A stretch of DNA of 64,000 nt from Antarctobacter heliothermus (GTDB lineage Bacteria > Pseudomonadota > Alphaproteobacteria > Rhodobacterales > Rhodobacteraceae): assembly GCF_002237555.1 (NCBI RefSeq), contig NZ_CP022540.1:2547001-2611000 (forward strand), written 5' to 3'. Below the pieces are notes generated by a model. It was given only the letters and a program-made list of their open reading frames with translations, ran no database searches and had not been told where the DNA came from. The number at the start of each line of letters is the position of its first letter. Within the stretch, counting starts at the first letter, position 1. Shown piece after piece: positions 26,532 through 35,978 of this stretch. The translations under genes and the position numbers were made by a program.

Positions 26532-27395
26532 ATGACCCAGACACCCGACGATACCAGCCCCGCCGCCGCCTTTGATCCCGCCCATGACGGGGCGAAGATG
26601 GGCTTTGCCGATGCCATGTCCTATGGCGATTATCTGCGGATCGATACGTTACTGGGGCAGCAACATTGCCTCAGCGATGCGCATGATGAATTGTTGTTCA
26701 TCATCCAGCACCAGACCTCTGAGCTGTGGATGAAGCTGGCGATCCATGAACTGGGCGCGGCGCGCGATGCGCTGTTGTCCGACGATACCGCCAAGATGTT
26801 CAAGATGTTGGCCCGTGTGAGCCGCATCCTTGAACAACTCAACAACCAGTGGGACGTGCTGCGGACGATGACGCCCGCCGATTACACCCGCTTTCGCGAG
26901 GCGTTGGGCCCGTCGTCGGGGTTTCAGTCCTACCAGTACCGGCAGATCGAATACATTCTTGGCAACCGCAACACCCACATGATGCACCCGCACGACCACC
27001 TGCCAGAGGTGCGCGGCGTGTTGGAGGCGGAACTGGCCCGGCCCAGTTTCTACGATGAGGTTGTGACGCTGCTGTTCCGCACGGTTGATGGCGACACCGC
27101 AGCCATGCCCGCGCCGCAACTGGATAGCCCCCATACGGCGGTGCCAGAGATTCAGGCGCGGTGGAAGGTGGTCTATGAGGACATCGAGACCTATTGGACG
27201 CTTTACGAACTGGGCGAAAAGCTGATGGATCTTGAGGATTACTTTCGCCGCTGGCGGTTCAACCATGTGACGACCGTGGAACGGGTGATCGGGTTTAAAC
27301 GCGGCACTGGCGGCACCTCTGGCGTGGCCTATCTGCGGCGCATGTTGGGCGTCGAACTTTTCTCTGAACTCTGGCACCTGAGAGGTGAGCTATGA
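26532..27395 (+). CDS. kynA: Tryptophan 2,3-dioxygenase
   Basis: A 287-residue haem enzyme that opens the indole ring of tryptophan to N-formylkynurenine in the cytosol. Family segments are clear: SYGDYLRIDTLLGQQ, FIIQHQTSELWMKL, SGFQSYQYRQIEYILGN and RVIGFKRGTGGTSGVAYLR, with histidines for the haem. The start at 26532 gives the standard bacterial length. The stop overlaps kynU by ATGA. The formamidase step is not encoded in the window. Confidence 0.96.
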   Translation: MTQTPDDTSPAAAFDPAHDGAKMGFADAMSYGDYLRIDTLLGQQHCLSDAHDELLFIIQHQTSELWMKLAIHELGAARDALLSDDTAKMFKMLARVSRILEQLNNQWDVLRTMTPADYTRFREALGPSSGFQSYQYRQIEYILGNRNTHMMHPHDHLPEVRGVLEAELARPSFYDEVVTLLFRTVDGDTAAMPAPQLDSPHTAVPEIQARWKVVYEDIETYWTLYELGEKLMDLEDYFRRWRFNHVTTVERVIGFKRGTGGTSGVAYLRRMLGVELFSELWHLRGEL

Positions 27396-28582
27396 CCAAT
27401 TTGCCCCGCAAAGAGCTGTTTCACCTGCCCGAGGGCGTGATCTATCTGGATGGCAATTCGCTGGGGCCGCTGCCCAAAGGCGCGACAGAGCGGATGCAGC
27501 AGGTCATGACGGCGGAATGGGGGCAAGAGCTGATCCGGGCGTGGAACACCGCCGACTGGATGGCGCTGCCTGCCAAGGTTGGTGATCGCATCGGCCGTCT
27601 GATTGGCGCGCCCGCCGGGTCGGTGGCCACCGGCGACACGCTGTCGATCAAGGTCTATCAGGCTTTGGCGGCGGCGCTGAAGATGCGGCCCGACCGGCGT
27701 GTGATCCTGTCCGATGCAGGCAACTTTCCCAGCGATTTGTATATGGCGCAGGGGCTGATCGGCACCATCGACAAGGGGTACGAATTGCGCACCCCCGCGC
27801 CCGAGGACGTGGCAGAGGCGATCACCGATGAGGTGGCCGTGGTGATGCTGACGCAGGTCGATTACCGCTCTGGCCGGATGCACGACATGAAGGCGATCAC
27901 CGAGCGCGCCCATGCGGCGGGGGCTGTCATGGTCTGGGATCTGGCGCATAGCGCGGGGGCCGTGCCGGTGGACGTGACGGCCAGCGGGACAGAGTTTGCC
28001 GTGGGCTGCAGCTATAAATACCTCAACGGCGGGCCGGGGGCACCGGCCTTTATTTACGCGCGTCCGGACATTGTTGAGTCGATCGAACCGGCGCTGTCTG
28101 GCTGGCTGGGCCATGCCGCGCCCTTTGCGATGGAGCCGGGATACCGCCCCGCCATGTCGACCGAACGGATGCGTGTCGGCACGCCGCCGATCCTGCAGCT
28201 GGCCGCGCTGGACGCGGCGCTGGATGTGTGGGAGGGCGTCGACATGGCCGACCTGCGCGCGGCCTCTGTCGCCTTGTGTGAGCGGTTCATCACCGAGGTC
28301 GAGGCGCGCTGTCCGATGCTGACGCTTGCCTCGCCGCGCGACGGCACGCAGCGCGGGTCGCAGGTATCGTTTGCGTTCAAGGACGGCTACGCCGCCGTGC
28401 AGGCGCTGGCGGATCGGGGGGTGATCGGCGATTTCCGCGCGCCCGATATCATGCGCTTTGGCTTTACCCCGCTCTACATTGACGAGGCCGATGTGATCGC
28501 GGCGGTGGACGTGATGGAAGAGATTCTGCGCGATGAGATCTGGCGGGAGGCCAAATATCAGGTCCGATCGCGCGTGACCTGA
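27392..28582 (+). CDS. kynU: Kynureninase
   Basis: A 396-residue PLP enzyme that cleaves kynurenine to anthranilate and alanine. The PLP lysine is in GCSYKYLNGGPG, the aspartate motif in MVWDLAHSAGA, and the N-terminus YLDGNSLGPLP is typical. It is coupled to kynA by an ATGA overlap, giving a tryptophan-to-anthranilate pair. Its last 25 bases overlap the 3' end of the convergent Hint gene. Confidence 0.96.
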   Translation: MTNLPRKELFHLPEGVIYLDGNSLGPLPKGATERMQQVMTAEWGQELIRAWNTADWMALPAKVGDRIGRLIGAPAGSVATGDTLSIKVYQALAAALKMRPDRRVILSDAGNFPSDLYMAQGLIGTIDKGYELRTPAPEDVAEAITDEVAVVMLTQVDYRSGRMHDMKAITERAHAAGAVMVWDLAHSAGAVPVDVTASGTEFAVGCSYKYLNGGPGAPAFIYARPDIVESIEPALSGWLGHAAPFAMEPGYRPAMSTERMRVGTPPILQLAALDAALDVWEGVDMADLRAASVALCERFITEVEARCPMLTLASPRDGTQRGSQVSFAFKDGYAAVQALADRGVIGDFRAPDIMRFGFTPLYIDEADVIAAVDVMEEILRDEIWREAKYQVRSRVT

Positions 28583-29286
28583 AGGCTCAGGCCGGATCGG
28601 GCCAGTTCGGGCCTGTCACGGGTTCGCAACAGGGTTTGGACAAGATCGGACGGGACAGGCGGACGGGCCGGGGGCGCAGAGCCGTCTTTGGTCAGGGCAG
28701 GGCCTGCGGCAAGTAGCGCGTCCTGCGTGGCACGCGGCAGGCGGGCCAGTACAGCGGACGTCAATCGCAGGCTGTCGGTCCAGACTCCTTCGACCATCAC
28801 AACTTCATGCCGGTCGAACAGTATCTGAACGTAGGTGCCGGGGCTGTGGTGCAGTGCCGTCACGCCCTTCAGTCTGGTCAGTTGCGCGGCGGTCACTGTG
28901 GCCTCGGCCAGTCCAAGCAGGTGGCGAAGGCGCGCCCCGCCGATCACGAAACGCTGTTCCGGCGCGACAAGCATGACCCGTTCCGGCAGGCCGTGTCCAA
29001 GAACGCCCTTGCGAATGCGGATCGCGGCAACGGCGGGTGATCCGTCGGGCGTTCGCCCGCTCCACCGCAGGGATTGATAGCCATTGTCGCGCGTCAGAAC
29101 GCGGTCGCCGGGGCGCAGATCACCGGCCCGCCGCTCACCCTGAAGGGTCTTGATCCGCGCGCAACACGGCAGACCGCCCGCGATTTCAGGCGAACAGGTC
29201 CGCACCCGACCAGGGGGCAGCCCGGTCTCGTCCATGACGTCCACCGGAACCGCCCCGTCGACCGGAAAAATGCCACTGCGTTCCAT
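28558..29286 (-). CDS. Hint-domain protein
   Basis: A 242-residue protein with a Hedgehog/intein-type Hint domain as found in many Rhodobacteraceae. The domain begins at the double cysteine CCARIKTLQG and continues with AGDLRPGDRVLTRDNGYQSLRWSG, the hallmark of this family. The usual CFxxGT start is degenerate here. Start at 29286 has GGAGGG close upstream. Function of these proteins is unknown; autoprocessing or extracellular attachment is assumed for relatives. Converges on kynU. Confidence 0.8.
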   Translation of the reverse strand: MERSGIFPVDGAVPVDVMDETGLPPGRVRTCSPEIAGGLPCCARIKTLQGERRAGDLRPGDRVLTRDNGYQSLRWSGRTPDGSPAVAAIRIRKGVLGHGLPERVMLVAPEQRFVIGGARLRHLLGLAEATVTAAQLTRLKGVTALHHSPGTYVQILFDRHEVVMVEGVWTDSLRLTSAVLARLPRATQDALLAAGPALTKDGSAPPARPPVPSDLVQTLLRTRDRPELARSGLSLQVTRDRT

Positions 29287-29561
29287 CGACCCTCCGACTC
29301 GATTGTCGCTTGCCGGACAATGTGTCCTGTGAGGGGTCAGGATCTTCCCAACACGGACAGGCAAAACGCGACGGTTTTTAGGCGAAATCTTTGGGTCGGG
29401 GCACAGCGACGTCGCGCACAGGTGCACATGCGCAGACCGGGCACGGGGAGAGGGGCGAAGTCGCCCCTGTTCAACGCACCGGTCCTGGTGAACACTCTGG
29501 CGCGAGGGGGACCGCGCCGAGGGAGATTGGCGCGGGGCGCATGACTGGGAGGACACGGCGT

Positions 29562-31085
29562 ATGACGGGGACATTTGCGGACCTGATGGCGACACATCCG
29601 GACGCGGCGCAGGCTATCGGCGCGCCGTCAAAAGGCTGGCTCAGCTTTGGCGGGCTGCGCGCGCTTGCGGGGGATGTGCGGGCCCGGCTGCGCAGTGCGG
29701 GCATCGGGCCGCAGGACCGTGTGGCGATTGTGTTGCCGAACGGGGCCACCATGGCCACCGCCTTTGTCACTGTCGCTGCGTCGGCGACAACCGCCCCGCT
29801 GAACCCGGCCTATCGCGAAGAGGAATACGCCTTTTACCTTGAGGATCTGAAAGCAAAGGCGATCATCCTTGAGGCGGGCTATGACGGTCCGGCACTGGCC
29901 CCGGCGCGCCGCTTTGGCCTGACAATCCTTTGGTTGCATGAGGACGCGCAGACCGCCGGTCTGTTCCGGCTGGAACCTGACGGCGCGGTCGTGGCGGCGC
30001 GGGACGGCACACCGGGGCCGGAGGACGTGGCGCTGATCCTGCACACCTCGGGCACCACGTCGCGGCCTAAGATCGTGCCGTTGATGCAGTCGAACATCGC
30101 AGCGTCAGCGCGGCATATCGCAACGTCTTTGGCGCTGACGCCGCAGGACCGTTGCCTGAACGTGATGCCGCTGTTTCACATCCACGGGTTGCTGGCGGCG
30201 GTCTGTGCCTCTTTGTCGGCGGGGGCATCGGTCTTTTGCGCGCCGGGGTTCAACGCCTTGGCCTTCTTTGCGCAGATGCGCGAGGCGCGCCCGACGTGGT
30301 ACACGGCGGTGCCGACCATGCATCAGGCGATCCTGTCACGCGCGCCGCGCAATGCGGAGGTGATCGGCGATGTCCCGCTGCGGTTCCTGCGGTCTTCGTC
30401 GGCCTCATTGCCCGCGCAGGTCATGGCGCAGCTGGCCGAGACCTTTTGCGCGCCGGTGGTCGAGGCCTACGGCATGACAGAGGCAGCGCATCAGATGTGC
30501 TGCAACCCTCTGGACCGGCAAAAGCCGGGGTCTGTCGGTGTGGCGGCGGGGCCAGAGGTGGCCATTGCCCATGAGGTTGAAAACAGCCTGATCGACGGTG
30601 TCGGAGAGGTTGTGATCTCTGGTCCCAATGTGACGCCGGGCTACGAGGCGAACCCCGAGGCCAACGCCAAGAACTTTTTCGAGGCAGGCGGCACGCGCTG
30701 GTTCCGAACCGGCGATCAGGGGGCCTTGGACGCGGAGGGCTTCCTTAGCCTGACGGGGCGGTTGAAAGAGATCATCAATCGGGGCGGCGAGAAGATTTCG
30801 CCGTTGGAGGTGGACGGCGTGCTGATGGATCACCCCGCAGTGGCGCAATGCGTGGCCTTTGCCCTACCGCACCCCAAGCTGGGAGAGGAAGTCGCGGCGG
30901 CGGTTGTGCTGCGAGAGGGCTGCGTCGCGACCGAGCAGGAGATCTGTGGGTTTGCCGCCGACCGCATGGCCGATTTCAAGGTGCCGCGCCTGGTGGTGAT
31001 TTTGGAGGAGATCCCCAAGGGCGCGACGGGCAAGATGCAACGCATTGGCATGGCTGAAAAGCTGGGGCTTGTTGCAACCACCTGA
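29562..31085 (+). CDS. Acyl-CoA synthetase, oxalate--CoA ligase-like
   Basis: A 507-residue ANL-superfamily ligase with the AMP-binding loop LHTSGTTSRPKIV, the A5 motif VEAYGMTEAAHQM, A8 segment GRLKEIINRGGEKISPLEVD and the terminal catalytic lysine in GATGKMQR. The combination with GPNVTPGYEANPEAN resembles plant AAE3 and yeast Pcs60 oxalate--CoA ligases, so it probably activates a short dicarboxylic or other small acid with ATP and CoA. The start at 29562 is favoured over 29541 because GGGAGGA precedes it by eight bases. Confidence 0.82.
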   Translation: MTGTFADLMATHPDAAQAIGAPSKGWLSFGGLRALAGDVRARLRSAGIGPQDRVAIVLPNGATMATAFVTVAASATTAPLNPAYREEEYAFYLEDLKAKAIILEAGYDGPALAPARRFGLTILWLHEDAQTAGLFRLEPDGAVVAARDGTPGPEDVALILHTSGTTSRPKIVPLMQSNIAASARHIATSLALTPQDRCLNVMPLFHIHGLLAAVCASLSAGASVFCAPGFNALAFFAQMREARPTWYTAVPTMHQAILSRAPRNAEVIGDVPLRFLRSSSASLPAQVMAQLAETFCAPVVEAYGMTEAAHQMCCNPLDRQKPGSVGVAAGPEVAIAHEVENSLIDGVGEVVISGPNVTPGYEANPEANAKNFFEAGGTRWFRTGDQGALDAEGFLSLTGRLKEIINRGGEKISPLEVDGVLMDHPAVAQCVAFALPHPKLGEEVAAAVVLREGCVATEQEICGFAADRMADFKVPRLVVILEEIPKGATGKMQRIGMAEKLGLVATT

Positions 31086-31183
31086 GCTATTGCTCTGGCG
31101 GCGGTATCTGTGGCCGGTGTCGGAGCCTCCGGCGGGGGGTATTTTGACAGAGAAGAAGCACGGGGCGCGTGCGAGGGGACGGG

Positions 31184-32161
31184 ATGAAGATCTGCATTTT
31201 CGGGGCCGGGGCGATCGGCGGGTATCTGGGCGTCAAGCTGGCGCAGGCGGGCGCGGATGTGAGCCTTGTGGCGCGCGGGCCGCATCTAGCGGCGATGCAG
31301 GCGGATGGGCTGCGGTTGATTGAAGAGAGCGGTGAGACCTGCGTGCCGGTGCGGGCGTCCGAGGATCCGGCGGCGTTGGGCGTGCAGGACTATGTGATTG
31401 TGACCTTGAAGGCGCATTCGGTGCCGGGCGTAGTGGCGAAGATGGCGCCATTGATTGGTCCGGAGACGACCGTGGTCAGCGGGGTGAACGGCGTGCCGTG
31501 GTGGTATTTCCATCGCGTCGGCGGGGAACTGGAGGGCACGCGGCTGGCCTCTGTTGATCCGGGTGACGTGCAGTGGGACGGGTTTGGACCTGATCGGGTG
31601 CTGGGCTGTGTTGTCTATCCGGCGGCGGAGGTGATCCGGCCGGGTGTGATCCGGCATGTGGAGGGCAATCGTTTTTCGCTGGGCGAGCCATCGGGGGAGA
31701 AGTCAGAGCGGGCGCTGGCCTTGTCCAAGGTCTTGGGCGCCGCGGGGTTGAAGGCGCCGGTGCGGCCGCGTTTGCGCGATGAGATCTGGGTCAAACTGTG
31801 GGGGAACCTGTCGTTCAATCCGATCTCGGCGCTGACCCATGCGACCTTGGACGTTTTGTGTACTGATCCGGGCACGCGTGGAGTGGCGCGGGGGATGATG
31901 GGTGAGGCGCAGGAGATCGCTGAAAAGCTGGGCGTGAAGTTCCCCATCGATGTGGAGCGGCGGATTGATGGCGGGGCGGCTGTGGGGGCGCATCGGACCT
32001 CTATGCTGCAGGATTTGGACGCAGGTAGGCCGATGGAGATCGATGCTCTGGTGGGGTCTGTTCAGGAGCTGGGGCGGATCACGTCGACGCCCACGCCGAC
32101 CATTGATACGGTGCTGGCGCTGGTGCAATTGAGGGGGCGTGTGGCGGGCCTGTATGGGTGA
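31184..32161 (+). CDS. Ketopantoate reductase family (ApbA/PanE-like) oxidoreductase
   Basis: A 325-residue NADP-dependent reductase with the N-terminal Rossmann motif CIFGAGAIGGYLGVKLA, the ApbA segment EIWVKLWGNLSFNPISALTHAT and a C-terminal helical domain with RTSMLQDLDAGRPMEID, which carries the family lysine/serine/glutamate region. It could make pantoate for CoA synthesis; such paralogues often serve other 2-oxo acids. GAGGGG lies before the ATG. It follows the CoA ligase by 98 bp on the same strand. Confidence 0.85.
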   Translation: MKICIFGAGAIGGYLGVKLAQAGADVSLVARGPHLAAMQADGLRLIEESGETCVPVRASEDPAALGVQDYVIVTLKAHSVPGVVAKMAPLIGPETTVVSGVNGVPWWYFHRVGGELEGTRLASVDPGDVQWDGFGPDRVLGCVVYPAAEVIRPGVIRHVEGNRFSLGEPSGEKSERALALSKVLGAAGLKAPVRPRLRDEIWVKLWGNLSFNPISALTHATLDVLCTDPGTRGVARGMMGEAQEIAEKLGVKFPIDVERRIDGGAAVGAHRTSMLQDLDAGRPMEIDALVGSVQELGRITSTPTPTIDTVLALVQLRGRVAGLYG

Positions 32162-32219
32162 GTGTCCACATGCGGCGGCCAAGGTGACGTCGCGTCTTCA
32201 ATGGCTTGCAGAGGCGAAT

Positions 32220-33287
32220 TTACCCTTCGTTAGGACTCGCGCGTGGGTCTAGCTCTAGCTTTCGGCCCTCGGCGGCGGAGGTGTAGACGGCGTTTTCGAT
32301 GCTGATGACGGGCAAGTAATCGCGGGCCGTGTTCTCGGGCATGTCACCGTTGCGCAGGCAGGACACCACATGGCTTTGCAGGGCAAATACGCAGTCGCCG
32401 CCGAAGGTGTCGGAGGTGTCGGGCGGCAGGATCGTCTGTGCCTCTAACGCGCCAAAGCGGCGCAGGTGCAGCGCGCCGTCCCCGGTCAGGGTCAGCGTGC
32501 CTGTGGTGCCTTCGGCCAAAGCCTCTCCCATGGTGCAGCGGGTGTTGGTGGCGGCGTGATCCAAGAGGCGGTTGCCATCGAACAAGGCGCGTGCGCCGCC
32601 CGGATGATCGAACAGGATATAGCCCGCGTCCTCACCCGCGATCACCGGATTGACCTGCCGCAGGTCGGCATAGACCGCCGAGGGCGCGCCCAGCAGATAG
32701 CGGAAGGTGTCGATCCAGTGAACGGCGGTTTCATGCACCAGAAAGCGCGGCATCTGTTGGAAATAGGGTTGCCGGTCAAGGTAGGCATCCGGCCCCTGAC
32801 CGTCGCCGGGGCGCAGGCGAAAGGTGATCTGCTGGACGGTGCCGATCTCTCCCGCGTCTAGGCGCGCTTTCATCACGCGATACCACGGCTGAAAGCGGAA
32901 ATTTTCGTGGATGACCAGCAGCGCGCCTGCGGTTTCGGCCTCTTGGGTGATGGCAAGCGCCTCTGCCGGGGAGGTGCAAAAGGGCTTTTGACAGATCAGC
33001 GCGCGAACCCCTGCGGCCAGTGCCGTGCGGATGGCCTGTGCCTGCGCCGGGGGCGGCACGATCACATCCAGCAGGTCTGGCGTTGTCTCGGACAGCATGT
33101 TGGCCAGATCGTCAAAGGCGGGCGCACCGGTGTCGCGCGCCTTGGCGATGTCGTGGTCACAGGCCCCGACCAGATCGACGCCCGCAATGCGCCGCCATCC
33201 GTCATAGTGAAAGCGGCTGAAATAGCCCGCGCCAAGGCAAGCCACCCGAAGAGGGCGGGTGTCGTTCGCTCGGTCGTTGAATGTCAT
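32220..33287 (-). CDS. Gfo/Idh/MocA-family oxidoreductase
   Basis: A 355-residue NAD(P)-dependent sugar or polyol dehydrogenase-like protein. The N-terminal dinucleotide fold has VACLGAGYFSRFH, the E/QKP motif appears as ALICQKPFC, and the C-domain contains RFLVHETAVHWIDTFRYLLG where catalytic H/D residues of the family lie. The start at 33287 has GGGAGGA upstream. It is divergent from the ABM/hydrolase pair. Substrate unknown. Confidence 0.85.
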   Translation of the reverse strand: MTFNDRANDTRPLRVACLGAGYFSRFHYDGWRRIAGVDLVGACDHDIAKARDTGAPAFDDLANMLSETTPDLLDVIVPPPAQAQAIRTALAAGVRALICQKPFCTSPAEALAITQEAETAGALLVIHENFRFQPWYRVMKARLDAGEIGTVQQITFRLRPGDGQGPDAYLDRQPYFQQMPRFLVHETAVHWIDTFRYLLGAPSAVYADLRQVNPVIAGEDAGYILFDHPGGARALFDGNRLLDHAATNTRCTMGEALAEGTTGTLTLTGDGALHLRRFGALEAQTILPPDTSDTFGGDCVFALQSHVVSCLRNGDMPENTARDYLPVISIENAVYTSAAEGRKLELDPRASPNEG

Positions 33288-33369
33288 GTGTCCTCCCGGT
33301 TTTGTGTGCAGCATAGACCTGTGCCACGGGCCTGCCTACAGTGCGCGCGAGGCAAGGGGAGGAAAGCCG

Positions 33370-33660
33370 ATGTATGCCGTGACCGTCCGTTTCGAGATCA
33401 ACCCGGAGACGGCAGATGCCTTTCTGGACCTGATGCGCCAGAACGCCCGCGCCTCTGTCCGCGATGAGCCGGGGTGCCATCAGTTTGACGTCTGCACCGA
33501 TGCCGACCGCCCCGGCGAGGTGTTCCTGTATGAGATCTATGACGACCGGGCCGCGTTTGAGGCGCATTTGACCACCGCGCATTTCATCAGCTTTGAGGCG
33601 GCCAGCGCGCCCTTTGTCAGTGACAAGCAGGTGCAATGCTTTGCGCGGGTGGACCAATGA
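33370..33660 (+). CDS. Antibiotic biosynthesis monooxygenase (ABM)-domain protein
   Basis: A 96-residue ferredoxin-like fold protein of the ABM/quinol monooxygenase (YgiN, LsrG-like) family, recognised from YAVTVRFEINPE, RDEPGCHQFDVCTD and FLYEIYDDRAAFEAHLTTAHF. Relatives are quinol monooxygenases or isomerases of small signal molecules. It is coupled by an ATGA overlap to a metallo-beta-lactamase hydrolase, which suggests consecutive action on one substrate. Confidence 0.85.
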   Translation: MYAVTVRFEINPETADAFLDLMRQNARASVRDEPGCHQFDVCTDADRPGEVFLYEIYDDRAAFEAHLTTAHFISFEAASAPFVSDKQVQCFARVDQ

Positions 33661-34469
33661 GCGATTGGGAGGTTTATGCCGTCTGCTATGCGGATCGCGT
33701 CGCGCGCGTGCGTGCCGACAGTTTCATCTTTGACGACAACCACGATGCGCCGCACCCGATGGAGTATTTCGTCTGGCTGCTGCGGCGCGGCGAGGAGGTG
33801 ATCCTTGTCGACACCGGCTATGACGATGCCGAGGCGCAGGCGCGGGGGCGGCCCATCCGGCTGGATCCGGGGGCGGCGCTGGCGCCGTTGGGGGTGACGC
33901 CCGAGGATGTGACACAGGTGATCGTGACGCATCTGCATTATGACCATGCGGGCGGGTTGCATCTGTTTCCCAATGCGACCCTGCATTTGCAGGCCGCCGA
34001 GATGGCCTATGCCACCGGGCCGTGCATGTGCCACGACGTGTTGCGGATGCCGTTTACCGCCGATCATGTCTGTGAGGCGGTTCGGCGGCTGTACGCGGGC
34101 AAGGTGATCTTTCACGACGGCGAGGCGCAGGTGGCTGAGGGCGTGACGGTGCATTGCATTGGCGGGCATTCCCGCGGCTTGCAGGCGGTGCGGGTGCGCA
34201 CGCAGGCGGGGTGGATGGTGCTGGCCTCGGACGCGGCGCATTTCTATGAGAACGTCTGGCTGCACAAACCCTTTCCCATCGTGGTTGATTTGCAAAACAT
34301 GCTGGACGGATTCGAGACGCTGAAGCGGCTGGCCTCGTCGCGCGAATTGGTGGTGCCGGGGCATGATCCGCTGGTGCGGCGGCTGTTTCCCGCAGGACCG
34401 GCGGCGCATGTGACGCGGCTGGACCCCGGCCCGCAAGAGGTGATCTCACCGGCGCTGTTCACGCTGTGA
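33657..34469 (+). CDS. Metallo-beta-lactamase-fold hydrolase, N-acyl homoserine lactonase-like
   Basis: A 270-residue enzyme with the dinuclear zinc motif HLHYDHAGG (about residues 98-106) and later ligands in GGHSRG, SDAAH and PGHDP. The N-terminal half, with EEVILVDTGYDD, and this ligand set match the AttM/AiiB-like lactonase branch, which opens lactone rings such as acyl-homoserine lactones. Other lactones or thioesters are possible. It overlaps the ABM gene, a pairing that could also degrade a quinone- or lactone-type metabolite. Confidence 0.8.
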   Translation: MSDWEVYAVCYADRVARVRADSFIFDDNHDAPHPMEYFVWLLRRGEEVILVDTGYDDAEAQARGRPIRLDPGAALAPLGVTPEDVTQVIVTHLHYDHAGGLHLFPNATLHLQAAEMAYATGPCMCHDVLRMPFTADHVCEAVRRLYAGKVIFHDGEAQVAEGVTVHCIGGHSRGLQAVRVRTQAGWMVLASDAAHFYENVWLHKPFPIVVDLQNMLDGFETLKRLASSRELVVPGHDPLVRRLFPAGPAAHVTRLDPGPQEVISPALFTL

Positions 34470-34628
34470 CAGGTGTGTGAGGGGTTCTGCGCGCGCGCCT
34501 CGCAGAGATGATAGAAAAACGCGCATTGTGCCGCCGGGTGGCTTGACCGGACCGCCCTTGGGCCCTGCATATCCGGACATGCCTGCGGCGCGGTTTGTCG
34601 CCGACTAGGTCCAAACCGGGAGAGAGAC

Positions 34629-35621
34629 ATGACACTTGGATTTGCAATTCTGGGCGCGGGCCGGATTGGTCAGGCGCACGCGCGGGCGATTTCGGCCACG
34701 GCGGGGGCGCGGTTTGTCGCGCTGTCAGAGCCGACGCAGACGGCGGCCGACGACATGAAGGCGCGGTATGGCTGTGACCTGCGCAGCATTGAAGAGATTG
34801 CCGCCAGCGAGGATATTGATGCGGTGGCGATCTGTACGCCGACCGACACCCACGCCGACCTGATCGAACAGTTCGCCAAGGCGGGCAAGGCGATCTTTTG
34901 CGAAAAGCCGGTGGATCTGTCGGCGGAACGCGTGCGGCAGGCGCTGGCCACGGTCGAGGACACCGGCGCCAAGTTGATGGTCGGGTTCAACCGCCGGTTT
35001 GACCCGGATTTCATGTCGGTGAAGGCGGCGATTGACGCGGGTCAGATTGGTGATGTGGAGATGGTGGTGATCACCTCGCGCGATCCCGGTCCGCCGCCTG
35101 CGGCCTATATCAAGGTGTCGGGCGGGATTTTCCGCGACATGACCATCCATGACTTTGACATGGCGCGCTGGCTGTTGGGTCAAGAGGTGGTGACGGTCAT
35201 GGCGCAGGGCTCTGTTCTGGTCGACCCCGAGATTGGCGCGCTGGGCGATTTCGACAGTGTGAACGTGATCCTGAAGACGGCGAGCGGCAAGCAGGCGGTG
35301 ATCACCAACTCTCGCCGGGCCACCTATGGCTATGACCAGCGGATCGAAGTGCATGGCTCTGCGGGGATGGCCTCTGCCGCGAACCGGCATGAAAGCACGG
35401 TTGAGGTGTCGGGGGGCGCGGGGTTCACCCGGCCGCCGCTGCTGAACTTTTTCATGGATCGCTATGCGGTGGCTTATGCCAACGAGATCGCCGCCTTTGT
35501 CGCGGCGGTGACGGCGGGCGGCGCGTTGCCAACCACAGGGCAGGACGGGTTGCGGGCGCTGGAGCTGGCCGATGCGTCGCTGGAATCGGCACAGACCGGC
35601 AAGGCCGTGACGCTGGGCTGA
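34629..35621 (+). CDS. iolG: Inositol 2-dehydrogenase-like (Gfo/Idh/MocA)
   Basis: A 330-residue NAD-dependent dehydrogenase. It has FAILGAGRIGQAHARAI, the EKP motif in IFCEKPVDLS, GFNRRFDPDF and GIFRDMTIHDFDMARWLLG, where H and D act in catalysis; this set is typical of IolG. It oxidises myo-inositol to scyllo-inosose or a similar polyol. GGGAGAGAGAC precedes the ATG. No other iol genes are in the window, so the true substrate may differ. Confidence 0.85.
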   Translation: MTLGFAILGAGRIGQAHARAISATAGARFVALSEPTQTAADDMKARYGCDLRSIEEIAASEDIDAVAICTPTDTHADLIEQFAKAGKAIFCEKPVDLSAERVRQALATVEDTGAKLMVGFNRRFDPDFMSVKAAIDAGQIGDVEMVVITSRDPGPPPAAYIKVSGGIFRDMTIHDFDMARWLLGQEVVTVMAQGSVLVDPEIGALGDFDSVNVILKTASGKQAVITNSRRATYGYDQRIEVHGSAGMASAANRHESTVEVSGGAGFTRPPLLNFFMDRYAVAYANEIAAFVAAVTAGGALPTTGQDGLRALELADASLESAQTGKAVTLG

Positions 35622-35862
35622 TTCTGTCGGCGCGTCCGGGGATTTCGGGCGCGCCTCAACACCTGCGTGTGCTGGGGGCGGGCCACGTTCCTATGGCGAA
35701 TGGCGGCGTCGCATTTTGCGGAATCCCTGTGCAAAATTTGTTTCCTAGTGGATTAATATGGACAATCGAGGCCTGACCTGCTCCTGTGAGGGCAGGGTGC
35801 AGGGGTGTGTGGACAGCTTTCGTCGGACGTCGTAAAACCGACCGCACGGGCGGGAAATTCAT

Positions 35863-35876
35863 TGCGATATAGTGCA
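35863..35876. promoter_or_regulatory. Candidate BoxR/BzdR-like operator, upstream of TRAP operon
   Basis: TGCGATATAGTGCA matches the ideal palindrome TGCACTATAGTGCA at 12 of 14 positions. A sister site TGCACTATAGTTCA lies at 42113-42126 in front of the BoxR-like regulator gene. TGCA half-sites are reported for BoxR/BzdR operators. It lies 192 bp upstream of dctP. Confidence 0.45.
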
Positions 35877-35962
35877 GCCTGTGCAAAATGATGCATACTC
35901 TCGGGTCATCCGGGGGGCGTTCTGAAGGGGAGGTCAGGATGGGTGGGCGGTCTCCAATATTT

Positions 35963-35978
35963 CGTTGCATATGCAACG
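35963..35978. promoter_or_regulatory. Perfect 16-bp palindrome, candidate operator
   Basis: CGTTGCATATGCAACG is an uninterrupted palindrome 90 bp upstream of dctP. A homodimeric repressor or activator of LacI, IclR or MarR type would fit. It has a TTGCA half-site in common with the MarR-associated palindrome at 61103, but the rest differs. Confidence 0.55.

Noticed and set aside
29451..29468. AGGGGCGA-AG-TCGCCCCT inverted repeat upstream of the acyl-CoA ligase as terminator of a neighbouring gene
   Set aside because: It lies upstream of both divergent genes, has no T-run, and does not follow a stop codon; kept only as an incidental palindrome.
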